Translations under genes and position numbers: made by a program | Notes under the pieces: generated by a model | Told to the model about the DNA's origin: nothing | What the model saw: the letters and a program-made list of their open reading frames with translations, nothing else | Databases searched by the model: none | Part shown: piece after piece, positions 1 to 6,179 of the stretch | Layout of the letters: each line of letters starts with the position of its first letter | Numbering within the stretch: position 1 is the first letter of the stretch | Origin: a virus | DNA: 27,225 nucleotides | IMG/VR virus record: IMGVR_UViG_3300010157_000208 | Span: 1-27,225 of that record | Direction: 5' to 3' (one strand)

Positions 1-1085
1 GCAATGATGCAATATCTGCTGCTTCAACTGCTGCTTATAATGCTGCGTACGCTGTCGTGCAAGCTAATGGGCAGAACCATGCTAATGCTAATGGAACTTG
101 TTGCTGCTGGGTTTCAGACCCTACTTGTAGTGGATGTGATTACTTAGGAAATAGAGAAAGAAATAGTTGTGATGGTTCTTATAGAAATACAGCTCCTACT
201 CAGTCTAGTTCTTGCGGATGTAATCAAAATTGCCAAGGTACTTATTATACTGATTACTATTGCGACAATCGAGATAAGGTTTATGTACAAAAATATAACT
301 GTAATGGTTCTGCTACAGGGGCAACAAATAGAGTTAACTGTGGTTGCGATGCAGGCTATCAAGAACTTACTTATCAAGGCTACGATACTTGCGTAGGTTG
401 TACAACAAGTGCCGTATACAAAGACACGAATAGATGCTCAGGTACTTATAATCAATATTTTGTTAATGGAGGTAGCGTAGGAACAAGTGCTCCATCAAAC
501 GGAAGTTGCAATACAACCCCTAATTATAATTTAGATAGAGGAGTAAGATGTTACGCAGGCACAAACTATCAAGTATACCAAAACACTAATGGCTGTGGCG
601 GTGGAGACCAATACCAATATAGGAATGGTGGAGGAGGAGTAGAGTTTACATCTAATGACTTTGGCTCAGACCCTTGTACATTCTATGCTTACAAAAGCGG
701 TAGTTTTACAAGAAACAACTGTGGCAGTGGATATAACGGAGGTACTGTAACTTACTCCCATACTTACTCATATACGGGCATACTTAATCAATCTGGGGCT
801 GACGCAACTGCTAATTCTAACTTCCCTACCGATGGACAGAATTATGCTAACTCAGCAGGTTCTTGTACAGCGATTCAAGTATGTAAGGTATATGATATTA
901 TTGCTTACGACTATGGATACTACGTTGATGGGTACTATACCTATTGTAATGGCAGTACAGGATACTTTAGTTTTTACGCAAGCTCTGCAGGTAGTATTGG
1001 GCAGACTCCTTGTGTTAATGCAAGCTCTGTTTACATAACTAATTATGGTAATGGTGCGGCAGTTCAAGAATCATACAGTTGTTAA
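1..1085 (+). CDS. Cysteine-rich DUF5977-like repeat protein, 3' part (probable tail fibre/adhesin)
   Basis: The reading frame is open from the window edge (first full codon at base 3), so only the C-terminal 360 residues are seen. A GTG at 57 is in frame but is not a credible start because coding continues upstream. About 26 cysteines are visible, rich in Gly, Asn, Tyr and Ser, in degenerate units with CxxC or CGC pairs separated by short aromatic beta-like strands. Two stretches fit the DUF5977 pattern (spaced Ala, then GQxxANAxGxC): the very start of the window, ending at TCCC, and about bases 780-870. DUF5977 occurs in Bacteroidota surface and phage proteins. The composition suggests an extracellular, disulphide-stabilised stalk or fibre. 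That it is a receptor-binding tail protein is inferred from composition and from its place before the lysis and tail genes. A host-type adhesin is the alternative. Confidence 0.75.
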   Translation, partial: NDAISAASTAAYNAAYAVVQANGQNHANANGTCCCWVSDPTCSGCDYLGNRERNSCDGSYRNTAPTQSSSCGCNQNCQGTYYTDYYCDNRDKVYVQKYNCNGSATGATNRVNCGCDAGYQELTYQGYDTCVGCTTSAVYKDTNRCSGTYNQYFVNGGSVGTSAPSNGSCNTTPNYNLDRGVRCYAGTNYQVYQNTNGCGGGDQYQYRNGGGGVEFTSNDFGSDPCTFYAYKSGSFTRNNCGSGYNGGTVTYSHTYSYTGILNQSGADATANSNFPTDGQNYANSAGSCTAIQVCKVYDIIAYDYGYYVDGYYTYCNGSTGYFSFYASSAGSIGQTPCVNASSVYITNYGNGAAVQESYSC

Positions 1086-1111
1086 TATTATTGTTTTTAT
1101 TCTTATATTTG
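1079..1111 (+). promoter_or_regulatory. Bacteroidota-type promoter for the gene at 1132
   Basis: TTG at 1079-1081, a 22-base spacer and TATATTTG at 1104-1111 match the Bacteroidota sigma-A consensus TTG-N17-23-TAnnTTTG. The start codon at 1132 follows 20 bases after the element, and ACCAAACA (1116-1123) lies between them. Confidence 0.7.
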
Positions 1112-1131
1112 TGTAACCAAACAAAAGAGAG

Positions 1132-1395
1132 ATGAATAAATTTCTAACAATTGCAAAGGCTTGGGGTATAGCCGTTTTTCATACAGACGAACAGAAGGAA
1201 TTAGCTGACAAGCGTTCTGCGGTTTGTTCTACTTGCCCATCACTACAAGAAGTTGATGTAAAGAATATGACAGGTGGTTTAGTTAATAACTACTTTTTAT
1301 GTGGTAGCTGCGGATGCCCTTTACAAGGTAAGATATATACACCCGTAGATAGTCCAAAAGAACAGAAGTGCCCATTAGACAAATGGGAGAATTAA
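1132..1395 (+). CDS. Small zinc-ribbon-like phage protein
   Basis: This 87-residue protein has cysteines at 32, 35, 57, 60, 62 and 80, in the arrangement CxxC, then CGxCGCPL, then KCP near the C-terminus, which is what a small zinc-binding fold would need. Similar short proteins (an N-terminal helix with an ADKR-like motif, then CGxCGCPLxxK and CPxxKW) are familiar from Bacteroidota phages, but I know of no assigned function. It has its own predicted promoter and an A-rich leader, and sits between the fibre-like gene and the lysis genes. The ATG follows the ACCAAACA leader and is the only good start. A structural or regulatory role cannot be told from sequence. Confidence 0.8.
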   Translation: MNKFLTIAKAWGIAVFHTDEQKELADKRSAVCSTCPSLQEVDVKNMTGGLVNNYFLCGSCGCPLQGKIYTPVDSPKEQKCPLDKWEN

Positions 1396-1406
1396 TATTA
1401 TATTTG
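1375..1406 (+). promoter_or_regulatory. Probable Bacteroidota-type promoter for the gene at 1428
   Basis: TATATTTG at 1399-1406 is a perfect -7 element and lies 21 bases before the ATG at 1428. The upstream box is degenerate: TTA at 1375-1377 with a 21-base spacer. A leader related to ACCAAACA (ATCAAACA, 1418-1425) precedes the start. Confidence 0.5.
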
Positions 1407-1427
1407 TAAAATTTTAAATCAAACAGA

Positions 1428-1853
1428 ATGGAAAAGATTAAATTGTCATTAGCAGAATTGCTAACATTAGAAGCCGAGTTAAATGGTTTCACTAATCCTC
1501 AAACAGGAGAGGTAATTATATCAGGATTTCTTAAAGAGAAATTAAACTTAGCTACTAAGTATTGGTTAACAAAGTTATCTGATAAGTTAACTTCTAAGAA
1601 GAAAACTATTGAGACATTGCGTGATGAGCTTATCAAGAAGTTTGGCGAAGAGAAAGAAGGTAGCATCGGTATTGAAACATTCTTAGATGAAGAGAAGACA
1701 AAGGTTAATCCTAAGTTTGTTGAGTTTCAAGATGAGTGGGCTAAGTTACTATCTGAAGAAGAAGAGATTGAGTACAATCCTATTTCAGTAGCTGACTTAG
1801 AAAAGATTGATTCTGAAAGCAATTACAACTTAGTATTTAAGTTAGTTAAATAA
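1428..1853 (+). CDS. Conserved phage protein of unknown function
   Basis: A 141-residue, charged, largely helical protein without membrane segments or cysteines. The N-terminal part has the pattern ELLTLEAELNG...TNPQTGEV, followed by KYWLTKLSDKL and a Lys/Glu-rich helix that may form a coiled coil (about residues 40-75), then an acidic region EEEEIEYNP near residue 115. I recall proteins with this shape as a recurrent hypothetical family in Bacteroidota phages; no activity is suggested by motifs. It is preceded by a predicted promoter and followed one base later by a tiny membrane-protein gene. A chaperone or tail-assembly role is possible but unsupported. Confidence 0.8.
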   Translation: MEKIKLSLAELLTLEAELNGFTNPQTGEVIISGFLKEKLNLATKYWLTKLSDKLTSKKKTIETLRDELIKKFGEEKEGSIGIETFLDEEKTKVNPKFVEFQDEWAKLLSEEEEIEYNPISVADLEKIDSESNYNLVFKLVK

Positions 1854-1854
1854 A

Positions 1855-1989
1855 ATGACTGATAACCAATTAATTTGGTTTGCTATATCTTGGGGGGCGA
1901 TATGTATAAGTACTATCGCCTTCTTAGTATACAATATTCTGAAATTCCAAAGGGAATGGAATATTACGTATAAAAAGATTTTGAGATAG
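1855..1989 (+). CDS. Small single-pass membrane protein (44 aa), possible lysis accessory
   Basis: A short ORF beginning one base after the preceding stop (TAAAATG). It encodes 44 residues with one clear hydrophobic segment at about residues 7-29 (LIWFAISWGAICISTIAFLV), followed by a basic C-terminal tail ending in Lys-Lys-Ile-Leu-Arg. The tight spacing, membrane topology and position just before two other membrane proteins and a lysozyme make it a plausible holin, antiholin or other lysis accessory. This role is inferred from context only. The TTG that forms the upstream box of the next promoter (1981-1983) lies inside its last codons. Confidence 0.6.
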   Translation: MTDNQLIWFAISWGAICISTIAFLVYNILKFQREWNITYKKILR

Positions 1990-2010
1990 GATTAAAGTGG
2001 TTTATCTTTG
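1981..2010 (+). promoter_or_regulatory. Bacteroidota-type promoter for the lysis genes
   Basis: TTG at 1981-1983, a 19-base spacer and TATCTTTG at 2003-2010. The ATG at 2031 follows after 20 bases, the same distance as at the other predicted promoters in the window. Confidence 0.7.
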
Positions 2011-2030
2011 TAACATAACTTACAAGATAA

Positions 2031-2228
2031 ATGAACAACAGTAGCCCTGAAACAGGAATAATAAACGTAGCTCTTAGCCTAACAAGTGCCGCAGTTTCTT
2101 TAGCAAGTATTCAAAGTTTTATAGGAATCATAGCAGGGTTAGTTGCAATTATATCAGGTTCATTTGCTATTAGGTACTACTACTACAAGACAGAAGAAGT
2201 TATCAAAACTAAGAAAGATGTTGACTGA
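2031..2228 (+). CDS. Two-helix membrane protein, holin candidate
   Basis: A 65-residue protein with two adjacent hydrophobic stretches, roughly residues 11-31 and 33-50, and a short charged tail rich in Lys and Glu after a run of four tyrosines. Small size, two membrane passes and a charged C-terminus fit a class II-like holin, and the gene stands 200 bases before a lysozyme that has no export signal and so would need a holin. It overlaps the next gene by 11 bases, pointing to translational coupling. The next gene also encodes a two-helix membrane protein, so these may be a holin/antiholin pair; which is which cannot be decided from sequence. Confidence 0.7.
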   Translation: MNNSSPETGIINVALSLTSAAVSLASIQSFIGIIAGLVAIISGSFAIRYYYYKTEEVIKTKKDVD

Positions 2229-2448
2229 ATTCTTTAAGGACGAAAAAGGTGCACACTCCCACACGAGACTCATATCTATTATTGGGTCTTTTGTTGTTTT
2301 AGGAGGGTTTGCATTTTATCCAACAAATGATGGGTTACAAAATACAGTCTTAGGGATATTGGCAACCTCATTAACAAACGCAACTGTATCAAAGTTTGCT
2401 CCTAAAAACAAAGTAAAAATAGATAACCCAGATGGAGAGAATAACTAA
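2218..2448 (+). CDS. Two-helix membrane protein, putative holin
   Basis: The ATG at 2218 is chosen, giving 76 residues starting MLTEFFKDEKG; the frame is open further upstream, but that part would lie wholly inside the previous gene. After a charged N-terminus there are two hydrophobic segments (about residues 18-34 and 43-58) separated by a turn containing PTND, then a basic and acidic tail. An FFKDEKG-type N-terminus followed by two helices resembles small proteins annotated as putative holins in Bacteroidota phages. It overlaps the lysozyme gene by 17 bases, so the two are probably translated together. The pairing with an unexported lysozyme supports a holin role, but a purely structural membrane protein is not excluded. 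Confidence 0.7.
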   Translation: MLTEFFKDEKGAHSHTRLISIIGSFVVLGGFAFYPTNDGLQNTVLGILATSLTNATVSKFAPKNKVKIDNPDGENN

Positions 2449-2893
2449 AATTAGCACTAACGGATTAACTGTATTAAAGCATTTAGAAGGATTCAGAGCT
2501 AAACCCTACTTGGACGCTGGCTCGATTGCCACTACGGGCTACGGTTCTACATACTACAAAGACGGCAAAAGGGTTTGCTTAACTGATGCACCTATTGGAG
2601 AATACGAGGCATCTTGTTTATTAGATGACTTATTGGTTCACTTTGAAAGAAGTGTAGATGCTTACACAAGAGATGACATTACTCAGAATCAGTTCGATTC
2701 CTTGGTGCTTTTCTCGTATAATGTGGGGGCAAACGCCTTTAAAAATTCTACATTATTGAAATGCGTTAATGAATATAAGCCTGACGATGAGATAAAGACT
2801 CAGTTTATGAGATGGACTAAGGTTAACGGAGTTGTTAATGTAGGGCTAAGAAATAGAAGAATAGCAGAAATTAATTTATACTTCAAGCAATGA
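2432..2893 (+). CDS. Phage lysozyme, glycoside hydrolase family 24 (endolysin)
   Basis: A 153-residue muramidase that would cleave the glycan backbone of peptidoglycan. The GH24 catalytic triad is visible as Glu19 (in LEGF), Asp28 (YLDAG) and Thr34 (TTGYG), with the same Glu-9-Asp-6-Thr spacing as T4 lysozyme. Further on, QFDSLVLFSYNVGANAF and a C-terminal GLRNRRIAE motif match the substrate-binding lobe of P22-type phage lysozymes. The length is normal for the family and there is no signal peptide, so release to the periplasm should depend on a holin, two candidates for which lie directly upstream. It overlaps the next gene by 4 bases (ATGA). Confidence 0.95.
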   Translation: MERITKISTNGLTVLKHLEGFRAKPYLDAGSIATTGYGSTYYKDGKRVCLTDAPIGEYEASCLLDDLLVHFERSVDAYTRDDITQNQFDSLVLFSYNVGANAFKNSTLLKCVNEYKPDDEIKTQFMRWTKVNGVVNVGLRNRRIAEINLYFKQ

Positions 2894-3126
2894 AAGAATT
2901 TAAAATAACAATAATAATTACAGCAATTATATTTATAGCTTTGTCTTGTTTTTATTTTAGAAGCCAACCAATAGAAAAAGAAACTACAAATAATTCTGAC
3001 TACAGCGTTAGTTATTTATTTGAAAAAGACGGAATAAAAGTATATCGTTTTTACGATAGAGGAGAATACATTTACTTTACAAGTCAAGGTAATGTAACCA
3101 ATACAAATATTAAATACAGAAGATAA
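2890..3126 (+). CDS. DUF4884-like small membrane or lipid-anchored protein
   Basis: A 78-residue protein with an N-terminal hydrophobic segment (about residues 5-20) ending in LSC, which could be a signal anchor or a loose lipobox with Cys20. The mature part contains LFEKDGIKVYRFYDRGEYIY followed by FTSQGNV. This matches the pattern I remember for DUF4884 (LFxxDGxxVYRFxDxGxYxYFTxxxGxV), found in Bacteroidota genomes and phages with no known function. ATGA overlap with the lysozyme gene and position before the spanin-like gene place it in the lysis cassette, so an envelope role during lysis is a reasonable guess, though there is no direct evidence. Confidence 0.75.
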   Translation: MKEFKITIIITAIIFIALSCFYFRSQPIEKETTNNSDYSVSYLFEKDGIKVYRFYDRGEYIYFTSQGNVTNTNIKYRR

Positions 3127-3146
3127 CTATTAAAATTTGACAAATT

Positions 3147-3659
3147 ATGGAAAATAAATATGCCAAATTCGGAAGTTTGCCGAGTTACTTACTATTATTT
3201 ATCATCTTAATAGCTGCATCTTGCAAGTCAACCAAGTTGACTAATACTGTATCCGAAAAGATACGTATAGATACGGTTATAAACGAAAGAACTATTGTCA
3301 AGTTTCATGCTATCCACGACACATTAACAATTGATAATCCTTGCGATTCTGCGGGCATCTTAACAACTTTCTATAGCAAGATAACACTACCACAAGGAAA
3401 GGTTATTATAAGGTCTTACAGGGGCAAGATTCAAGCTACCGTAAACATTGATTCTATTAGAAGTGTTTATGAGAATAAGTATCGTTATAAGGAAACTTCT
3501 GATGTAAAAGCATCTGAAAAAATTGTGACAAAGACAGTCTATCCAACTTGGTTAATTGTATCTTTTATTTTTGAGACTTTAATTATTTTAGGGTATATTT
3601 ACTTCAGAATATTTTATCCTACAACTAATGGCAAAAGCTTTAAACGTTACAGTATTTAG
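3147..3659 (+). CDS. Candidate unimolecular spanin (lipoprotein with C-terminal membrane helix)
   Basis: This 170-residue protein has a signal sequence (hydrophobic residues about 14-22) ending in ALA-like AASC, with Cys26 as the likely lipidated residue. The periplasmic part (27-130) is predicted beta-rich at first, then a Lys/Glu-rich helical stretch (residues 105-128). A second hydrophobic segment at about 134-156 is followed by a basic tail. An N-terminal lipobox together with a C-terminal inner-membrane helix is the defining layout of u-spanins such as T1 gp11, which fuse outer and inner membranes at the end of lysis. Position after the holin candidates and endolysin supports this. Family homology to T1 gp11 is not claimed; the assignment rests on topology and context. 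A generic lipoprotein with a second membrane segment is the alternative. Confidence 0.7.
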   Translation: MENKYAKFGSLPSYLLLFIILIAASCKSTKLTNTVSEKIRIDTVINERTIVKFHAIHDTLTIDNPCDSAGILTTFYSKITLPQGKVIIRSYRGKIQATVNIDSIRSVYENKYRYKETSDVKASEKIVTKTVYPTWLIVSFIFETLIILGYIYFRIFYPTTNGKSFKRYSI

Positions 3660-3765
3660 GATTAAAACTAAGAAAAAGAACAAGGGTGTCCACGCAAAAA
3701 CAAAGACATCATCGGCAAAGGGTAGTAAGAATTATAAAAAATCATATAAAAAACAAGGGCGATAA
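3628..3765 (+). CDS. Small, highly basic phage protein (45 aa)
   Basis: The ATG at 3628 lies inside the end of the spanin-like gene, in another frame, and the ORF runs to TAA at 3763-3765. The 45 residues are strongly basic (about 18 Lys/Arg) and contain GVHAKTKTSSAKGSKNYKKS followed by YKKQGR. I recall this motif, VHAKTKTSxxKxSKxYKKxYxGQGR, as a short conserved protein in many Bacteroidota phages, usually of unknown function. The charge suggests nucleic-acid or virion-DNA binding, but nothing more specific can be said. TAATG coupling with the following gene supports real translation. Confidence 0.7.
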   Translation: MAKALNVTVFRIKTKKKNKGVHAKTKTSSAKGSKNYKKSYKKQGR

Positions 3766-3959
3766 TGGAATTCGGAGACAACAATTATAATATCTATACA
3801 GAAAAAGACCTTCACGAAATAAAAAGAATTTCAATGATTGGTAGTAAGCTAGAGATATTACTAGAATCATTGGACGCCATTCAGGTTCTAAATGAAGCGA
3901 AGTTTGATATAGAAGAGAAAATAGTTGTAAAGCTCTCGAAGTTAATAGATTTAGTATAA
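3765..3959 (+). CDS. Small protein of unknown function (64 aa)
   Basis: A 64-residue ORF starting in the TAATG overlap with the basic 45-aa gene. It is mostly acidic and helical, with no Cys and no membrane segment; residues 17-62 look like two amphipathic helices that could form a small dimer. I do not recognise it. It is the last gene before the intergenic hairpin and the promoter of the virion operon. Its acidic nature beside a very basic partner is suggestive of complex formation, but this is speculation. Confidence 0.6.
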   Translation: MEFGDNNYNIYTEKDLHEIKRISMIGSKLEILLESLDAIQVLNEAKFDIEEKIVVKLSKLIDLV

Positions 3960-3984
3960 TATTTTTTTGTTTAAGTTTATTTCG

Positions 3985-4015
3985 CAATCCCTTGATTCTA
4001 TGAGTTGAGGGATTG
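3985..4015 (+). terminator. Possible weak terminator hairpin before the virion operon
   Basis: CAATCCCT at 3985-3992 and AGGGATTG at 4008-4015 form a perfect 8-bp stem with a 15-base loop, in the gap between the small lysis-side genes and the virion operon. The position suits a terminator, but no clear T-run follows, and the right arm carries the TTG of the next promoter, so it may act otherwise. Confidence 0.35.
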
Positions 4016-4044
4016 TCGTATATAACAAAAAATCATTAACTTTG
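4013..4044 (+). promoter_or_regulatory. Bacteroidota-type promoter of the virion operon
   Basis: TTG at 4013-4015, a 21-base spacer and TAACTTTG at 4037-4044, 23 bases before the ATG at 4068. No other good match was seen on the plus strand downstream to 22765, so this may drive a virion transcript of about 18.7 kb. Confidence 0.65.
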
Positions 4045-4067
4045 GTCTAAATTAAAAGAATAATATA

Positions 4068-4757
4068 ATGGCAGTTCCAATACAAGATGCACATAAGTTT
4101 ATTAGAAGCATTCTAAAGAAGAACAAGGGAGGATTTGTTTCTCCTGCTGACATAGATATGTACCTAAACAGAGCTGTATCTGATTGGATTTCAGCTATTG
4201 TTTTTAAGTTTAAGAAGACAAAGCATTTTGACTACGACCACTTGCTAACTAAAAGACTTGAGTTTCCTATTGCTGTCGATGGGGGTATCCAAACTTTGCC
4301 TGATGATTATTTAGAGGGGCTAACTATTTATATTACAAATAGCGGAAATCTAGTAGAAGGAACGCTATATAACTGGGATGAGTTCCTAGAGGTAACAAAC
4401 TCAAAGATAATAACTCCATCTACATCATATCCTGCGGCAACCATTTACTTAGATAGCACTAACGCTCCTAAGATTCAGTTTGCCCCTGTGCCTGTGTCGG
4501 GTAATTATGCCTACACACTTGTATATGTAAAGAAGCCAGATACAGCATTTTATGCATATACTGTTGATTCGAGTGGAAACATTTCTGATGCAGCAACTAT
4601 GAATTCTAAGCCAAAAGTAGACTTAGATATTTCAGATAGATTCTTGGGTGATATTTATGTTAGAACTTTATTATACTTAGGAGTAACTTTAGATAACCCT
4701 GTTCTTATTCAAACAGAGCAAATCAAAGATACAAACCAGAAAAACGATGAGAGATAA
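4068..4757 (+). CDS. Head-tail connector or ring-like structural protein
   Basis: A 229-residue protein without signal or membrane segments. The N-terminal half is helical with PADIDMYLNRAVSDW near residue 25, resembling the DxYLNxAxxD motif at the start of connector or ring proteins in Bacteroidota podoviruses; a Pro/Val-rich beta region (LEFPI...LPDDYLEG, then APKIQFAPVP) follows. Acidic and lysine-rich C-terminus. It is the first gene after the operon promoter and shares a TAATG junction with the next gene. Two more proteins of similar size and style follow, then a muzzle-like protein, an order that recalls the stacked ring proteins of crAss-like tails. The exact ring or adaptor identity is inferred, not shown. 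Confidence 0.6.
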   Translation: MAVPIQDAHKFIRSILKKNKGGFVSPADIDMYLNRAVSDWISAIVFKFKKTKHFDYDHLLTKRLEFPIAVDGGIQTLPDDYLEGLTIYITNSGNLVEGTLYNWDEFLEVTNSKIITPSTSYPAATIYLDSTNAPKIQFAPVPVSGNYAYTLVYVKKPDTAFYAYTVDSSGNISDAATMNSKPKVDLDISDRFLGDIYVRTLLYLGVTLDNPVLIQTEQIKDTNQKNDER

Positions 4758-5401
4758 TGGCAAATAGTAGATATGTGATATCCGAGCAAATTCAGCGATT
4801 ATATGCTCGTTTCTTGGACAAAGATAATCCAAGTGATATTATAAGTATTCCTGAAGTATCATTGCTTGTAAGTCAGGCTATAAACAAGATATTAAAACTT
4901 GAGGTATCAGAATCCTTTAAGGCAGGGTTAGTAGACATACCTAAGTGTAGCCTTATTGAGTATACGGCAACGGTAGTATCTGATTCGGGCAATAGTCGTT
5001 CTTATATAGCACTACCTGTTATTCCATTAACATTACCATTAAATATGGGGATATGGAGTATAGCAGCAACTAACGCAGCAATGACCCCTTACATCCCTAT
5101 TCCTGCACAAGATGTGTTGGTATTCCAAGGAGCTAATTTAAGTTACTTAGAAGGACAGATTGGGTACTACGTTCAAGGCAAGAAAGTATTCTTCACTAAG
5201 GACATTACATTATCTGCAAATGGTTCAATTAGTTCTGTTATATTAAACATATTAGCATCCGACTTTTCTCAGCTTACAGATACAGATATGTTGCCTATAT
5301 CTCCTGAGGTAGAGTCTGCTGTAATTACAGAAGTATTAAATATAATTAGTGCAGGAAGAGTTTCACAAGCTGAAATGGCTACGCAACAAGAAGGTCAATA
5401 G
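4757..5401 (+). CDS. Probable connector/ring structural protein
   Basis: A 214-residue protein translated from a TAATG junction with the preceding gene. The N-terminus (about residues 1-60) is helical, the middle is beta-rich with ALPVIPLTLP and YIPIPAQ, and the C-terminus contains DTDMLPISPEVESAVITEVL, similar to the LPIPxxxxxxVIxxVLxL segment seen in ring or adaptor proteins of Bacteroidota phages. It lies between two other connector-like genes, spaced by two bases from the following one. A role in the portal-to-tail assembly is likely from context; no enzymatic motif is present and I cannot say which ring it forms. Confidence 0.55.
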   Translation: MANSRYVISEQIQRLYARFLDKDNPSDIISIPEVSLLVSQAINKILKLEVSESFKAGLVDIPKCSLIEYTATVVSDSGNSRSYIALPVIPLTLPLNMGIWSIAATNAAMTPYIPIPAQDVLVFQGANLSYLEGQIGYYVQGKKVFFTKDITLSANGSISSVILNILASDFSQLTDTDMLPISPEVESAVITEVLNIISAGRVSQAEMATQQEGQ

Positions 5402-5403
5402 AT

Positions 5404-6162
5404 ATGAAAACTAAGTCTATAAATATAATTGTTAGAGATGCGTTGTTAGACAACGGTCTACCTCTTCATTACTATACAAGGTACTTACACCACGCATTAA
5501 GAATCACAGATGAGTTGTCTATGGATTTTAACTTGGGCAACGTAAAGGTAGTTGAGTTAGACGTAACGTCTTACCAAAGAGCTATCTTACCTTCTGACTT
5601 TATAGACTTTATTGACATCTCAGCTAAACATGGCGAGAGGTTGCTTCCAATGGAAAGAGAACGTACTTTAAACAAGAAGTATAACTACGATTCAAGTGGA
5701 AACAAGATTCCTTACGAGTCTACTCTTAGCGTAAATTATGATGCAGAAATAAACTATAACTTAATCTCAGGTTCTAATAATATGAATACAAGGGGCGAAC
5801 TTGTAGGAAGGTACTACGGTAGAGCAAGAGCCCCTAAGTTAACTTATGATATAGATGAGGTTAACCAAGAGATTGTGTTTAGTAACGGAATGATATTAAC
5901 GAAGGTTACATTAACATATATTACCTCAGCAGTATCCCGCTCAACAGCTAACGTTGTTACTCCTTATGCTACAGATGTAATTACAAAGTATGTACAGATG
6001 ATGGCGATTAAGGCAGAAGGTTCTTCGTTAGGTAAGTATCAATTAGCTAAACAAGAGTATGACAATGCTCGTAGAATATTTAGGTCTAGGATGAATGCCA
6101 CAGACTTTGCAGAAGTACTTGGTTCAATAAGAAACGGAATTGTTGGTAGTCTTAAAAACTAA
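5404..6162 (+). CDS. Probable connector/ring structural protein
   Basis: A 252-residue protein. The N-terminal helical part contains YYTRYLHHALRITDELSMDF, then VVELDVTSYQRAILPSDFID, resembling the ALRExxxDxxxxVKxxxLxVxxxxxxxLPxDYVxxxxI theme found in head-tail ring proteins of crAss-like and related phages. A beta-rich central part and a helical C-terminus (about residues 180-240, with repeated aromatic and Arg residues) follow. It is followed by a 17-base gap and the muzzle-like gene. As with its two upstream neighbours, the structural assignment comes from pattern and order; a homology or structure search would be needed to place it in the tail. Confidence 0.6.
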   Translation: MKTKSINIIVRDALLDNGLPLHYYTRYLHHALRITDELSMDFNLGNVKVVELDVTSYQRAILPSDFIDFIDISAKHGERLLPMERERTLNKKYNYDSSGNKIPYESTLSVNYDAEINYNLISGSNNMNTRGELVGRYYGRARAPKLTYDIDEVNQEIVFSNGMILTKVTLTYITSAVSRSTANVVTPYATDVITKYVQMMAIKAEGSSLGKYQLAKQEYDNARRIFRSRMNATDFAEVLGSIRNGIVGSLKN

Positions 6163-6179
6163 CATTTAATATTTAAGAG

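Noticed and set aside
144-377. ORFs on the minus strand and in the second frame inside the Cys-rich gene
   Set aside because: They lie fully within the strong DUF5977-like reading frame, have biased Ile/Ser/Thr composition from antisense of Asn/Tyr-rich codons, and no start signals.
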